Of a stretch of DNA of 64,000 nt, positions 1 to 12,845 are shown piece after piece. The stretch lies in the NCBI RefSeq assembly GCF_002242685.1, contig NZ_NBIM01000009.1:1-64000 (forward strand), given 5' to 3'. Numbering within the stretch: the first letter of the stretch is position 1; every line of letters starts with the position of its first letter. The position numbers and the translations under genes were made by a program. This DNA is from Oceanimonas doudoroffii. Lineage in GTDB: Bacteria; Pseudomonadota; Gammaproteobacteria; Enterobacterales; Aeromonadaceae. Below the pieces are notes generated by a model that made no database searches, was not told the origin of the DNA, and worked only from the letters and a program-made list of their open reading frames with translations.

Positions 1-37
1 AACATCCTGCGAGTGCCCACACAGTTTGCTTGATAAA

Positions 38-49
38 TTGTTAAAGAGC
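38..49 (-). promoter_or_regulatory. rrn leader boxA antitermination site
   Basis: The minus strand reads GCTCTTTAACAA, the rrn boxA bound by NusB/NusE. It is followed by a TGTGTGGGCACTCG stretch, the usual pre-16S leader. The 16S gene itself must start just left of base 1 and is not in the window. Confidence 0.85.
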
Positions 50-78
50 GTTGACCCTTCAGCGGGTCAGGGCTGCGT

Positions 79-106
79 ATTCTACGCAATCCTTGGTGTT
101 CGTCAA
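79..106 (-). promoter_or_regulatory. rRNA operon promoter P2
   Basis: Read on the minus strand, TTGACG (101-106) and TAGAAT (79-84) are separated by 16 bases, matching the layout of an rrn P2 promoter. It lies between P1 and the boxA leader, as in enteric rrn operons. The operon is transcribed leftward out of the window. Confidence 0.7.
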
Positions 107-183
107 GCGTTGAATCAAACTTTGTTTCGTGTTGTTTCAACCCTGGTGACCGTCGGCGTGTTCCGCCGTGTCAGTGAGGGCGC

Positions 184-211
184 ATTATAGGGAGCCGCCG
201 ATTTTGCGCAA
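184..211 (-). promoter_or_regulatory. rRNA operon promoter P1 with AT-rich UP region
   Basis: On the minus strand, TTGCGC (206-211) and TATAAT (184-189) are 16 bases apart. The bases around the -10, CTCCCTATAATGCGCC, are nearly those of E. coli rrnB P1, including the GC-rich discriminator expected for stringent control. Upstream (about 212-250) is a run of A/T that fits an UP element. The 5' flank of hemG lies just to the right. Confidence 0.85.
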
Positions 212-299
212 GGGCTTTTTTGACATTTTTATTAAAAAAAGCGATTTCGTATGAAAAACATACCAAAACCGCTTTTTGCTGTATTTATGTTGTGCTAAA

Positions 300-824
300 T
301 CAGCCACGTCCTGCGATTTTCTTCGCAAACTCCCTGACCTTGTCCCAGTCGGTGAACTCCAGATCCTGACTGGTATCCGTGCTGCCGCCGGTGATTTTCA
401 TGATCAGCTGAATGATACGGGTCTGCCACCAGTTGTACTCACTGTATTTCAGTGCCCCGGCAAACACGCCTATGGTACGCGGCCGCCAGGGAGAACGGGC
501 CAGAAACTTCTTGATGTAGGCGTTATTGCCCGGCACCGCCTTTTCCTGCTTGCGGGCGGTCAGGCAAACACAGAAGAAAGCGGAGTCGGCGACCGCCAGC
601 TGCTCACTGTGGGTATGGATAAAGGTGTACAGGCTGTCGTGAAAACGGCCGTAGCGAATGGAAGCCCCCAGCAGCACCTTGTCGTACTTGCTCAGGTTTT
701 TCTTGGGGTTGGTGTGCAAATCCACCAGTTCCACGTCATAACCACTGAATTCCGGCCGCATCGCCTCAATGATCTTGTGGGTCTGACCATTGCGGGATGA
801 ATAAAGCACCAACAGTTTTTCCAT
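300..824 (-). CDS. hemG: Menaquinone-dependent protoporphyrinogen IX oxidase
   Basis: This flavodoxin-fold enzyme oxidises protoporphyrinogen IX to protoporphyrin IX in haem synthesis and passes electrons to the quinone pool at the inner membrane. At 174 residues it is close to E. coli HemG (181). The FMN phosphate loop YSSRNGQT is at residues 8-15, the conserved GASIRYG at 53-59, and the GGSTDTS loop typical of HemG rather than ordinary flavodoxins is near the C terminus. The ATG at 824 has GAGGAG in front of it and matches the family N terminus; an upstream in-frame ATG at 923 would run into trkH. It is the last gene of yigZ-trkH-hemG and sits directly before the rRNA operon, as in E. coli. 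Confidence 0.95.
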   Translation of the reverse strand: MEKLLVLYSSRNGQTHKIIEAMRPEFSGYDVELVDLHTNPKKNLSKYDKVLLGASIRYGRFHDSLYTFIHTHSEQLAVADSAFFCVCLTARKQEKAVPGNNAYIKKFLARSPWRPRTIGVFAGALKYSEYNWWQTRIIQLIMKITGGSTDTSQDLEFTDWDKVREFAKKIAGRG

Positions 825-835
825 AGACTCCTCAA

Positions 836-2293
836 TCAGCTGCGCCAGAAGGCCGGCGTAAACAGCACCAACAGGGTAAATATTTCCAGACGTCCGAACA
901 GCATGGCCAGCACCATTATCCACTTGGCACCGTCGGTGGTCGTGCCGAAATTAGCGGCCACCTCGCCCAGGCCCGGGCCCAGATTATTCAGGGTAGCCAC
1001 CACGGCGGTAAAGGCGGTGAGTTCATCCATACCGGTAGCCAACAGCGCCAGCATGCACAGTACAAACACCAGTGCATAGGCGGCAAAGAAGCCCCAGACC
1101 GCCTCAACCACTCTATCAGCTAGCGCCTTGTTGCCAAGCTTTATTCTGTAGACGGCCCGCGGGTGGATCAGCCGCTTGAGTTCGCGCATGCCCTGCAGGT
1201 TGAGCAGCATGATACGCACCACCTTGATGCCGCCGCCGGTACTGCCGGCGCAACCACCAATACAGGAGGCAAACATCAGCAATATCGGCAAAAACAACGG
1301 CCACTCTGCAAAGCCGGTGGTGCTGAACCCGGCGGTGGTGGCAATGGACACCGACTGGAACAAGGCCTGATCCAGGGCTTGCCAGGGATCACTGTAAACC
1401 TGATGCGCCAGCAGCACCGACATACAGATCAGGGTGAGCGCCAGCTGCACACCGATGAACACCTTAAGCTCGGGATCCAGCCGGTAAACCGACAGTCGCG
1501 TGCCCCGGCTGGAAAAGGCGGCAAAATGCAGGCTGAAGTTAACCCCGGCGATGATAAGAAACACCACAATAACCAGGTTGATCATCGGGCTGTTAAAGTA
1601 CCCCACACTGGCGTCGTAGGTAGAGAAGCCGCCGATGGCTACGGTGGAAAAGGCATGACAGATGGCGTCGAACAGATTCATGCCCGCCAGCCACAGCAGC
1701 AAGGCGCAGGCAATGGTCAGCACCAGGTAGATATACCATAGCGCCTTGGCAGTTTCGGCAATGCGCGGCGCCACCTTGTTGTCCTTGACCGGACCGGGAA
1801 TCTCGGCCCGAAACAGCTGCATGCCCCCGATGCCCAGTATCGGCAGTATCGCCACCGCCAGCACGATAATGCCCATGCCGCCCAGCCACTGCAGCATCTG
1901 GCGATAAAACAGGATGGCCTTGGGCAGATGGTCGAGGCCGCTGATAACGGTGGCGCCGGTGGTGGTCAGGCCGGAAAAGGATTCAAAAAAGGCCTCAGCG
2001 ACCGTCATGTCCGGCTCGGCGCTGAGCAAAAAGGGAATAGCCCCCACGCTGCCCAGCACCGTCCAGAACAACACCACGATCAGAAAGCCTTCCTTGGCTC
2101 GCAGATCCTGATGGTGCGCCCTGTTGGGGAACCACAATGCCAGCCCCAGGATCAGACAAATGACAAAAGCACTGAAAAAGTCGAGCCCGGCGCCATCCCG
2201 ATAGATATAGGCGACCAGCGCCGGTGCCAGCATGGTGACACTGAACAGGGCGACCAGAATGCCCACGATGCGAATAATGGTGCGAATATGCAT
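836..2293 (-). CDS. trkH: Trk system potassium uptake protein TrkH
   Basis: Membrane pore subunit of the Trk K+ uptake system, which works with the cytoplasmic NAD-binding protein TrkA (not in this window). It has 485 residues, the usual length. The start MHIRTIIRIVGILV matches the enteric protein. Four pore-loop glycine motifs can be seen in order: TTGATV, GGFSTY, TAGFSTTGF and NNLGPGLG, as expected for the fourfold pseudo-symmetric K+ filter. Eleven bases separate its stop from the hemG start and 21 bases separate it from yigZ, so the three are likely one transcript. Confidence 0.97.
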   Translation of the reverse strand: MHIRTIIRIVGILVALFSVTMLAPALVAYIYRDGAGLDFFSAFVICLILGLALWFPNRAHHQDLRAKEGFLIVVLFWTVLGSVGAIPFLLSAEPDMTVAEAFFESFSGLTTTGATVISGLDHLPKAILFYRQMLQWLGGMGIIVLAVAILPILGIGGMQLFRAEIPGPVKDNKVAPRIAETAKALWYIYLVLTIACALLLWLAGMNLFDAICHAFSTVAIGGFSTYDASVGYFNSPMINLVIVVFLIIAGVNFSLHFAAFSSRGTRLSVYRLDPELKVFIGVQLALTLICMSVLLAHQVYSDPWQALDQALFQSVSIATTAGFSTTGFAEWPLFLPILLMFASCIGGCAGSTGGGIKVVRIMLLNLQGMRELKRLIHPRAVYRIKLGNKALADRVVEAVWGFFAAYALVFVLCMLALLATGMDELTAFTAVVATLNNLGPGLGEVAANFGTTTDGAKWIMVLAMLFGRLEIFTLLVLFTPAFWRS

Positions 2294-2314
2294 GCTTGTT
2301 CCAAAGCTCGAGTG

Positions 2315-2935
2315 TTAATCGGTGATCGGGCGCGCAATCACCCTTCCCTGGGTTCTGTCTTTTATCTGCCGCACCAGGGTGTCGCGCAGTCGCATGTCTA
2401 CCCGCAGTACCCCGCTGACGACGGCGCCATAGTCCACCTTTTCCCAGCCAGCGCCGTTTTGTGCCAGCAGGCTCTCCAGCTGCGCCATATCACTGTAGTC
2501 GGCAGACAATGCCAGCCGCCCCTCAATCACCTTTTCCATGGTGGTGAGCTCGGCCAGGGCGCCGTTCACCGAACTGCCATAGGCGCGCACCAGGCCACCG
2601 GTGCCCAGCTTGATGCCACCAAAGTAGCGCACCACCACGGCGGTGATTTCACCGATGCCCGCCCCCTGTAGCACGGCCAGCATGGGCCGACCGGCGGTAC
2701 CCGACGGCTCTCCGTCATCACCGAAGCCCAACGCCTGGGAATCGTTCGGCGCACCGGCAATAAAGGCCGAGCAATGGTGGCGGGCATCGGGATATTCCGC
2801 CCGTAACCGTTCGATAAAGGCCTTGGCCGCCTCGGCATTGGGCGTGTGCGCCAGACAGGCGATAAAACGGCTTTTTTTGATTTCCTGCTCCCACACCACG
2901 GGGGCAGCCGGAATCACGTAAGGAGTAAAGGCCAT
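2315..2935 (-). CDS. yigZ: YigZ / IMPACT family protein
   Basis: A 206-residue protein (E. coli YigZ has 205) of the UPF0029/IMPACT family, which has an N-terminal ribosomal-S5-like fold and a C-terminal ferredoxin-like domain. Family motifs such as KKSRFIACLAH, the DARHHCSAF stretch and GEPSGTAGRPML are present. IMPACT proteins are tied to translation control and stress in eukaryotes; the bacterial role is not settled. The ATG at 2935 gives the family N terminus (MAFTPYVIP). It is first in the yigZ-trkH-hemG group and divergent from fadB. E. coli has pepQ between yigZ and the fad promoter; here it is absent. Confidence 0.93.
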   Translation of the reverse strand: MAFTPYVIPAAPVVWEQEIKKSRFIACLAHTPNAEAAKAFIERLRAEYPDARHHCSAFIAGAPNDSQALGFGDDGEPSGTAGRPMLAVLQGAGIGEITAVVVRYFGGIKLGTGGLVRAYGSSVNGALAELTTMEKVIEGRLALSADYSDMAQLESLLAQNGAGWEKVDYGAVVSGVLRVDMRLRDTLVRQIKDRTQGRVIARPITD

Positions 2936-3053
2936 AAACCATCCCTGAACAGGTCTCACCGCCCTCGATCGAGGGGCGTTTCTTACAAGGCCGGCCATGA
3001 TAACACAGCCATCAAAGGCCACCGCCTCTTCACTGTTCCACCTTTGCCACGGA

Positions 3054-3071
3054 TTCAAACACATGTTTTAA
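3054..3071. promoter_or_regulatory. Possible PsrA-type operator upstream of fadB
   Basis: In the yigZ-fadB divergent region, CAAAC (3056-3060), four bases, then GTTTT (3065-3069) lies about 95 bases before the fadB start. The PsrA consensus is CAAAC-N2-4-GTTTG, so one base differs. PsrA-type TetR regulators control fadBA homologues in Pseudomonas and other gammaproteobacteria. No FadR-like AACTGGT...ACCAGTT site was seen here. Confidence 0.35.
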
Positions 3072-3165
3072 AGCACGTTGAAAAGTACCTTGTTACTGTC
3101 CATAGTGATTGCATCACGCCCGGTTGTATCAGGCGGCGCGTCAGGGACTTCAAGGAGCGATTGAC

Positions 3166-6488
<3,323 letters not shown>

Positions 6489-6571
6489 GGGGTGAGACAC
6501 GAGGAGTAAGGGGTTGACCATTTTTTCGGCAGCATTAAGATAGGCGGGTTTTTATAACCTGATTGACCGAT

Positions 6572-6817
6572 ATGACCGCTTCTCTTTTCGATGCTCACCA
6601 CCACCTCGACGCCACCGGCCTGCGCTGCCCGGAGCCGGTGATGATGGTGCGCAAACAGGTGCGCACCATGGCCGCCGGTGAAACCCTGCTGATCACCGCC
6701 GACGATCCCTCCACCACCCGCGACATTCCCAGTTTCTGCCGCTTTATGGACCATCAGTTGTTGTCCAGCCAGGTAGAAGAGCTGCCTTATCACTTTCTGA
6801 TTCAAAAAGGCGACTGA
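6572..6817 (+). CDS. tusA: Sulfur carrier protein TusA
   Basis: Small persulfide carrier that takes sulfur from IscS and hands it on for tRNA 2-thiouridine formation and other sulfur transfers. Starting at the ATG at 6572 gives 81 residues with the motif [12 protein letters not shown]. This puts the active cysteine at position 19, as in E. coli TusA (also 81 residues). A TTG nine bases earlier is in frame but would move it. The upstream sequence has no clear ribosome binding site for either start. Close to fadBA but with an 83-base gap, so co-transcription is uncertain. Confidence 0.93.
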   Translation: MTASLFDAHHHLDATGLRCPEPVMMVRKQVRTMAAGETLLITADDPSTTRDIPSFCRFMDHQLLSSQVEELPYHFLIQKGD

Positions 6818-6924
6818 GCGCGTTTCTTCACCCGCGCCAACCGCTTTGACCAAAGGCCTGTGGGCGCGCCGACACAAGGCTGCTAAGCTGGCATTCCCTC
6901 TCCCGATATCCAGAAGGAATGTCC

Positions 6925-7848
6925 ATGCTCGCCGTCAGCCATGCCCTTGGCCCCCTGTTTCTGCTGATCCTGACCGGGGTACTGCTCAGGCGCCTGCGCT
7001 TTCCCGGGGAACACTTCTGGGCAGAGGCGGAACGCTTTATCTATTTCCTGCTGTTTCCCGCCATGCTGATCAGTACCCTGGCCACCGCCGACTTCAGCCA
7101 GGTGGCCTTTGCCGGCATGGTCGGCCTGCTGGCCGGCATGCTTTCCCTGTTTGCCCTTGGCCTGTGGCTGAACCGCCATCGACTGGGAGCGGACATGCCC
7201 GCCTTTACCTCGGTATTTCAGGGAGCATTGCGTTTCAATACCTATGTGGGTGTGGCCGGGGCGGCCGCGCTCTACGGCGAGACCGGCCTGACCGCCGCCG
7301 CCGTGGCCATCGCCATCATGGTGCCGCTGGTCAACGTATTATGCGTGCTGATCTTTGTGGCCAGCGGCAGCTACGGCCAGGCAGGAATCTGGGGAGCATT
7401 CAGGGCACTGGCCAGAAACCCCCTGCTGTTGGCCTGCCTGGCCGGCATCGCCCTCAATATCACCGGCATCGGACTGCCGGGATGGAGTCAGGACACCCTG
7501 GCGCTGGCCGGGCAGGCGGCCTTGCCCCTGGGGCTGATTGCAGTGGGAGTCGCCCTGCAGCTTTCCGCCCTGAGAGGCACCGGCTTTGCTTTCTGGCAGG
7601 CCTGCGCCATCAAGTTCGGCCTGTTTCCGATGTTGGCAGCAGCCATCGGCTGGGCGATAAATCTGGCCCCGGTGGAGCTGGGAGTGGTGGTGTTGTTCAG
7701 CGCCCTGCCCACCGCCACCTCATCCTACATTCTGGCGCGCCAGATGGGCGGTAATGCGCCCCTGATGGCCGCCATCATTACCGGGCAGACCCTGCTGGCC
7801 ATGGCGATATTGCCGCTATGGATGGCTCTGCTGACGCTGATGTCATAA
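6925..7848 (+). CDS. AEC family (auxin efflux carrier-type) permease
   Basis: Integral membrane protein of the AEC/BASS-like superfamily, of which bacterial members export or import small organic acids and amino acids. About ten hydrophobic helices span the whole length, with the N-terminal LGPLFLLILTGVLLRR typical of the family and the central asparagine/proline-containing segment. I place the start at the ATG at 6925 (307 residues) because AAGGA at 6914-6918 is then six bases upstream; an in-frame ATG at 6919 is almost on top of it. The substrate cannot be read from the sequence. It ends at a bidirectional terminator shared with the convergent yiaD gene. Confidence 0.85.
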   Translation: MLAVSHALGPLFLLILTGVLLRRLRFPGEHFWAEAERFIYFLLFPAMLISTLATADFSQVAFAGMVGLLAGMLSLFALGLWLNRHRLGADMPAFTSVFQGALRFNTYVGVAGAAALYGETGLTAAAVAIAIMVPLVNVLCVLIFVASGSYGQAGIWGAFRALARNPLLLACLAGIALNITGIGLPGWSQDTLALAGQAALPLGLIAVGVALQLSALRGTGFAFWQACAIKFGLFPMLAAAIGWAINLAPVELGVVVLFSALPTATSSYILARQMGGNAPLMAAIITGQTLLAMAILPLWMALLTLMS

Positions 7849-7876
7849 AAAATGCCCGCATATGCGGACATTTTTC
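7847..7876. terminator. Bidirectional rho-independent terminator
   Basis: An A-run, then TGCCCGCATATGCGGACA forming a GC stem, then a T-run, lie between the convergent AEC permease and yiaD genes. It can act on both strands. Confidence 0.8.
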
Positions 7877-7898
7877 ATCAACTTGCCGAGTGTGTCGC

Positions 7899-8549
7899 TT
7901 AACCCATGGGGCTCAGGGTGATTTCTACCCGGCGATTCTGGGCGCGGCCCTGTTCGGTGGCGTTGCTGGCGATGGGCTGGTTGAAACCCACACCGCGAAT
8001 ATTGAAGCGATTGGCAGCGGCACCCTGGCTGATCAGGAACTGACCCACGGTGGCGGCACGACGCTCGGACAGGGTCTGGTTGTGGCTGGCAGAGCCGGTG
8101 TTGTCGGTGTGGCCCACCACGTTTACCCAAGTCTTGTCGTACTCTTTCAGCACCATGGCCACGCCACTCAGGGTATTGTAGAAGCTGGGGGACAGCTCGG
8201 CGCTGTCGACCGCAAAGGTCACATTGCTGGGCATATTGAGAATGATCTGATCACCGTTGCGGGTCACGCTGACGCCAGTGCCCTGCATGCGATCCCGCAG
8301 CTTGGCTTCCTGCACGTCCATGTAGTAACCCACACCGCCGCCCAGGGCAGCACCACTGGCGGCACCGATCAGGATGCCTTTTTCACGATCGCTGGAGCTG
8401 GCGGACGCGCCGCCGATCACCGCGCCGGCCAGGGCACCAATGCCGCTGCCGATGGCGGCCTTGGAAGTCTGACGTTCGCCGGTGTAAGGATTGGTGGTAC
8501 AGGCGGAAAGAGCCAGTGCCGCCGCCACGGCCAGACAAATCTTCTTCAT
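7899..8549 (-). CDS. yiaD: OmpA-family outer membrane lipoprotein YiaD
   Basis: A 216-residue lipoprotein. The signal peptide ends in the lipobox LSAC (Cys16), followed by TTNPYTGER as in E. coli YiaD (219 residues). A glycine-zipper segment (roughly residues 32-78, with repeated GxxxG spacing) precedes a C-terminal OmpA peptidoglycan-binding domain (about 105-214, ending QNRRVEITLSP). It probably links the outer membrane to the cell wall; YiaD has also been found as a suppressor of bamD defects in E. coli. It is transcribed alone between two terminator/promoter regions. Confidence 0.93.
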   Translation of the reverse strand: MKKICLAVAAALALSACTTNPYTGERQTSKAAIGSGIGALAGAVIGGASASSSDREKGILIGAASGAALGGGVGYYMDVQEAKLRDRMQGTGVSVTRNGDQIILNMPSNVTFAVDSAELSPSFYNTLSGVAMVLKEYDKTWVNVVGHTDNTGSASHNQTLSERRAATVGQFLISQGAAANRFNIRGVGFNQPIASNATEQGRAQNRRVEITLSPMG

Positions 8550-8583
8550 GGTATATCCCGTTCAAAAAGCACAAGTAAGCGAC

Positions 8584-8613
8584 AATATAGCCCCGCTGCC
8601 CGCCATAAACCAA
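8584..8613 (-). promoter_or_regulatory. Candidate sigma-70 promoter of yiaD
   Basis: On the minus strand TTGGTT (8608-8613) and TATATT (8584-8589) are 18 bases apart, ending about 35 bases before the yiaD start. The fit to consensus is moderate. Confidence 0.4.
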
Positions 8614-8633
8614 GTCCGGAATGAAGCTTGCGG

Positions 8634-9203
8634 TCAACGACTGACGTTGGCGGGATGGCAATGGCAAGTCAGCAGGTGATCGTTCACCATGCCGGTGGCC
8701 TGCATAAAGGCGTAGCAGGTGGTGCTGCCCACAAAGGCAAAGCCCCGTTTCTTGAGCGCCCGCGCCATGGCATCGGACTCCGGCGTGGTCGCCGGCACGG
8801 CGGCAGACTCGGCCCAGTGATTGATGACCGGCTGGCCGCCCACGAACGCCCACAGCCAGCGGCTGAAGTCGATGCCTTCCTCCTCCATCGCCAGGTAGGC
8901 GCGGGCATTGGTGATAATGGACTCGATTTTGCGCCGGTTGCGCACGATGCCGGCATTCTGCATCAACCGCTCCACATCCTGCTCGGTAAAACCGGCCAGC
9001 CGTGCCGGCTCAAACCCGGCAAAGGCCTCACGGTAGGCCGGTATCTTGCAAAGAATTACAAACCAGCTCAGGCCCGCCTGCTGGCCGTCGAGACACAGCT
9101 TCTCAAACAGGGCGCGGCCGTCGCGCTCGGGCACGCCCCATTCATGGTCATGATAATCAATGTATCGCGGGTCCTGATTGACCCAGGCACAGCGTTGCAC
9201 CAT
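8634..9203 (-). CDS. tag: DNA-3-methyladenine glycosylase I
   Basis: Constitutive base-excision repair glycosylase that removes 3-methyladenine. It has 189 residues (E. coli 187). It shows RCAWV near the N terminus, YHDHEWGVP, the helix-hairpin-helix region with GLSW, and the C-terminal FVGSTTCYAFMQATGMVNDH segment with the zinc-binding Cys/His residues. The ATG at 9203 has GGGGAGGAA upstream and the family N terminus, so longer frames are rejected. It is divergent from glyQ, as in several gammaproteobacteria where tag sits beside glyQS. Confidence 0.96.
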   Translation of the reverse strand: MVQRCAWVNQDPRYIDYHDHEWGVPERDGRALFEKLCLDGQQAGLSWFVILCKIPAYREAFAGFEPARLAGFTEQDVERLMQNAGIVRNRRKIESIITNARAYLAMEEEGIDFSRWLWAFVGGQPVINHWAESAAVPATTPESDAMARALKKRGFAFVGSTTCYAFMQATGMVNDHLLTCHCHPANVSR

Positions 9204-9303
9204 GGTTCCTCCCCAATTCAGCCTATATTCGCACCGGACCAGCGGGTATACTCGGTAGCCTAGTTTCACTCAGCGAATGCACCTATATCAAGGCGCTAAC
9301 ATC

Positions 9304-10215
9304 ATGCAAAAATTCGATATCAATACCTTTCAGGGACTGATCCTGACATTGCAGGATTACTGGGCCCGCCAGGGCTGCACCATAGTGCAGCCGCTGGACA
9401 TGGAAGTGGGTGCCGGCACTTCCCACCCCATGACCTGCCTGCGGGCCATCGGCCCCGAACCCATGGCTGCCGCCTACGTACAGCCTTCCCGTCGTCCTAC
9501 CGACGGCCGTTACGGCGAAAACCCCAACCGTCTGCAGCACTATTACCAGTTTCAGGTCATCATCAAGCCGTCACCGGACAACCTGCAGGAGCTGTATCTG
9601 GGCTCGCTCGAGGCATTGGGTCTGGACCCTCAGGTGCATGATATTCGCTTCGTGGAAGACAACTGGGAAAACCCCACCCTTGGGGCCTGGGGCCTGGGCT
9701 GGGAAGTGTGGCTCAACGGCATGGAAGTGACCCAGTTCACCTACTTCCAGCAGGTAGGCGGCCTGGAGTGCAAGCCGGTGACCGGCGAAATCACCTACGG
9801 CCTGGAACGACTGGCCATGTACATTCAGGGCGTGGACTCGGTTTACGATCTGGTGTGGTGCGACGGCCCCCTGGGCAAGACCACCTACGGCGACATCTTT
9901 CACCAGAACGAGGTGGAGCAGTCCACCTACAACTTTGAACACGCCGACGTCGACTTCCTGTTCGGCTTTTTCGAACAGTGTGAAAAGGAATGCCAGCGGC
10001 TGCTGGAGCTGGAAAAGCCCCTGCCCCTGCCCGCCTACGAGCGCATTCTCAAGGCCGGCCACGCCTTTAACCTGCTGGATGCGCGCAAGGCCATTTCGGT
10101 GACCGAGCGTCAGCGCTACATACTGCGCATTCGCACCCTGACCAAGGCCGTTGCCGAAGCCTACTACGCGTCCCGCGAGGCCCTCGGTTTCCCCATGTGC
10201 AAAAAAGAAGGATAA
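9304..10215 (+). CDS. glyQ: Glycyl-tRNA synthetase alpha subunit
   Basis: Catalytic alpha subunit of the bacterial alpha2-beta2 class II glycyl-tRNA synthetase. It has 303 residues, as in E. coli. The start [20 protein letters not shown] and the block [12 protein letters not shown] are nearly invariant in the family. glyS follows after four bases, so the two are translated together. The ATG at 9304 is chosen over an in-frame ATG 27 bases upstream because it gives the family N terminus. Confidence 0.98.
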   Translation: MQKFDINTFQGLILTLQDYWARQGCTIVQPLDMEVGAGTSHPMTCLRAIGPEPMAAAYVQPSRRPTDGRYGENPNRLQHYYQFQVIIKPSPDNLQELYLGSLEALGLDPQVHDIRFVEDNWENPTLGAWGLGWEVWLNGMEVTQFTYFQQVGGLECKPVTGEITYGLERLAMYIQGVDSVYDLVWCDGPLGKTTYGDIFHQNEVEQSTYNFEHADVDFLFGFFEQCEKECQRLLELEKPLPLPAYERILKAGHAFNLLDARKAISVTERQRYILRIRTLTKAVAEAYYASREALGFPMCKKEG

Positions 10216-10219
10216 GGGC

Positions 10220-12289
10220 ATGGCTGAACAGAATTTCCTGGTAGAAATCGGTACCGAAGAGCTGCCGCCCAAGGCCCTGCGCAGCCTGGGTCAGGCCTTT
10301 GCCGACAACCTGCAAAATGAACTCAACAGTGCCGATTTGGCCTTTGCCGACATTCGCTGGTTCGCCGCCCCCCGCCGGCTGGCGGTGCAGGTTAGCGGGC
10401 TGGCCACGGCCCAGCCCGACAAGCAGATTGAAAAACGCGGCCCCGCGGTGCAGGCGGCCTTTGATGCCGACGGCAACCCCACCAAGGCAGCCATGGGCTG
10501 GGCCCGGGGCAACGGTATCAGTGTGGAGCAGGCCGGTCGCCTGAAGACCGACAAGGGTGAATGGCTGGTGCACCTGGCCGACATTCAGGGCCAGCCCGCC
10601 GCCGAGCTGCTGCCCGCCATGGTGGAGCAGGCCCTGAACAAGCTGCCTATCCCCAAGGCCATGCGCTGGGGCGACAAGGCCACCCAGTTTATTCGTCCGG
10701 TGCACACCCTCACCCTGCTGCTGGGTGAAGAACTGTTGCCTGCCACCATTCTGGGCGTGGACTCTGCCCGCACCATTCGCGGCCATCGCTTTATGGGCGA
10801 GCGGGAATTCCAGCTCGATCACGCCGACCACTATGCCGAACAGCTTGAAAGCCGCGGCAAGGTACTGGCCGACTTTGAGCGCCGCAAGGCCATTATCGAA
10901 GCCGGCGTCAAGGATGCCGCCGCCGCCGTGGGTGGCGTGGCCGATCTGGAAAACGATCTGCTGGAAGAAGTGACGTCACTGGTGGAGTGGCCGGTGGTGC
11001 TGACCGCCTCTTTTGAAGAAGCATTCCTCAAGGTACCGGCCGAGGCCCTGGTGTACACCATGAAGGGTGATCAGAAGTACTTCCCGGTATACGACGCCGA
11101 AGGCAGGCTGCTGCCGAAGTTCATCTTCGTCACCAATATCGAGTCCAAGGACCCGAGCCAGATCGTGCAGGGCAACGAGAAGGTGGTGCGTCCGCGCCTG
11201 GCCGACGCCGAGTTCTTCTTTAACACCGACCGCAAGACCACCCTGGCATCCCGCCTGGAGCAGCTCGACAGCGTGCTGTTCCAGAAGCAGCTGGGCACGG
11301 TCAAGGAAAAGTCCGAGCGCATCAGCGCCCTGGCCAGCTATGTGGCCGCCGCCATCGGTGCCGACCAGGCCCAGGCCGAGCGCGCCGGCCTGCTGTCGAA
11401 GTGTGATCTGGTCACCAACATGGTGTTTGAGTTCACCGACACTCAGGGTGTGATGGGCATGCACTACGCCCGCCACGACGGCGAGCCGGAAGCCGTCGCC
11501 CTGGCCCTGAAGGAGCAGTATCAGCCCCGCTTTGCCGGTGACGATCTGCCCGGCCAGGACGTGTCCGCCGCCGTGGCCCTGGCCGACAAGCTGGATACCC
11601 TGGTGGGTATTTTTGGCATTGGCCAGGCGCCCAAGGGCGACAAAGACCCCTTCGCCCTGCGCCGCGCCGCCCTGGGTGCCCTGCGCATCATCGTGGAGAA
11701 AGGCTACCGGCTCGACCTGCTGATGCTGATCGACCAGGCTCGCGCCCTCTACGGCCACAAGATCTCCAACGAGAACGTGGCCAATGACGTGCTGGAGTTC
11801 ATGCTGGGCCGGTTCCGCTCCTGGTATCAGGATCTGGGCTACGGCGTAGACGTGATTCAGGCCGTGCTGGCCCGTCGCCCCACCCGTCCCGCCGACTTCG
11901 ACGCACGGGTGAAGGCGGTAAGCGCCTTCCGCGAACTGGAGGCCGCCGCCGCCCTGGCCGCCGCCAACAAGCGCGTAGGCAACATCCTGGCCAAGTTCGA
12001 GGGTGACCTTGCCACCGAGGTGAACGCTTCGCTGCTGCAGGACGACGCCGAGAAGGTACTGGCCGGCCAGGTAGCCGAGCTGGCCGAGCGCCTGGCGCCA
12101 CTGTTTGCCGACGGTGACTACAGCAAAGCCCTGGCCGAGTTGGCATCCCTGCGCGAGGGCGTGGACGCCTTCTTTGACCAGGTGATGGTAATGGCCGACG
12201 ACGAGGCCATTCGCCTCAACCGCCTGGCCCTGCTGAATCAGCTGCGCAACCTGTTCCTGCGTGTGGCCGATATCTCCCTGCTGCAATAA
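10220..12289 (+). CDS. glyS: Glycyl-tRNA synthetase beta subunit
   Basis: Beta subunit of glycyl-tRNA synthetase, which provides tRNA recognition. It has 689 residues, the same as E. coli. The N terminus ([15 protein letters not shown]) and the central [11 protein letters not shown] and HD-like regions are conserved, and the C-terminal anticodon-binding DALR-type domain follows. The ATG at 10220 follows ATAAGGGC closely and is four bases after the glyQ stop. A strong terminator follows. Confidence 0.97.
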   Translation: MAEQNFLVEIGTEELPPKALRSLGQAFADNLQNELNSADLAFADIRWFAAPRRLAVQVSGLATAQPDKQIEKRGPAVQAAFDADGNPTKAAMGWARGNGISVEQAGRLKTDKGEWLVHLADIQGQPAAELLPAMVEQALNKLPIPKAMRWGDKATQFIRPVHTLTLLLGEELLPATILGVDSARTIRGHRFMGEREFQLDHADHYAEQLESRGKVLADFERRKAIIEAGVKDAAAAVGGVADLENDLLEEVTSLVEWPVVLTASFEEAFLKVPAEALVYTMKGDQKYFPVYDAEGRLLPKFIFVTNIESKDPSQIVQGNEKVVRPRLADAEFFFNTDRKTTLASRLEQLDSVLFQKQLGTVKEKSERISALASYVAAAIGADQAQAERAGLLSKCDLVTNMVFEFTDTQGVMGMHYARHDGEPEAVALALKEQYQPRFAGDDLPGQDVSAAVALADKLDTLVGIFGIGQAPKGDKDPFALRRAALGALRIIVEKGYRLDLLMLIDQARALYGHKISNENVANDVLEFMLGRFRSWYQDLGYGVDVIQAVLARRPTRPADFDARVKAVSAFRELEAAAALAAANKRVGNILAKFEGDLATEVNASLLQDDAEKVLAGQVAELAERLAPLFADGDYSKALAELASLREGVDAFFDQVMVMADDEAIRLNRLALLNQLRNLFLRVADISLLQ

Positions 12290-12311
12290 GCCGGTGAGAT
12301 AGCCACTCAAG

Positions 12312-12335
12312 GCCCCGCATTCGCGGGGCTTTTTT
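12312..12335 (+). terminator. Rho-independent terminator of glyQS
   Basis: GCCCCGC-ATTC-GCGGGGC forms a seven-pair GC stem directly followed by TTTTTT, 22 bases after the glyS stop. Confidence 0.9.
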
Positions 12336-12484
12336 GTATCCGGAGACCGTCAGCCATGGACTCACCCGACCAAGCCTTCATGCCCCTAGCCTGACCCCAC
12401 TCGGTTTCTTGTTCTGGTCTTACCAATATCGACCGAATTTGTGTTAATACTTAATGTGACTTCACTCGCACAAGGACGATGCCG

Positions 12485-12826
12485 ATGATCAAGGTCATTA
12501 TTGAACGCCGGGTAGCGGAAGGACTGGAGAGCGTTTACCAGGACACCATTCGCAACCTGATGCTGCAAATCACCGAACGCCCCGGATTCCTCAAGGGGGA
12601 TGCCTACCGGGATGTGCACCATCCCAACCATTTCTATGTCATCTCCAACTGGCAAAGCATCGAAAGCTGGGAGCACTGGCAGAACTCCTCACAGCGTCAA
12701 CGACTGCTCACCGAACTGGCCCCGCTGCTGGAGCAGGATGAGAAGTGCACCGTACTGGCGCTCAAGGTCAGTTATGAAGCCAAACCGTCCAAGTTTGCCC
12801 GTCCCACCCAAACCTACACCTACTAG
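12485..12826 (+). CDS. Antibiotic biosynthesis monooxygenase (ABM) domain protein
   Basis: A 113-residue single-domain protein of the ABM/dimeric alpha-beta barrel fold. The N-terminal strand MIKVIIERRV, the ITERPGFLKGDAYRD loop and the WQSIESWEHWQNS helix are typical of the fold. Members range from small quinone/haem-acting monooxygenases to proteins with no known activity, so the role here is not assigned. I choose the ATG at 12485 because AAGGA at 12472-12476 is eight bases upstream; the ATG at 12479 would be only two bases from it. It is a single gene between the glyS terminator and a parS site. Confidence 0.75.
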   Translation: MIKVIIERRVAEGLESVYQDTIRNLMLQITERPGFLKGDAYRDVHHPNHFYVISNWQSIESWEHWQNSSQRQRLLTELAPLLEQDEKCTVLALKVSYEAKPSKFARPTQTYTY

Positions 12827-12845
12827 GTACAATCCAGCCAAGGCG

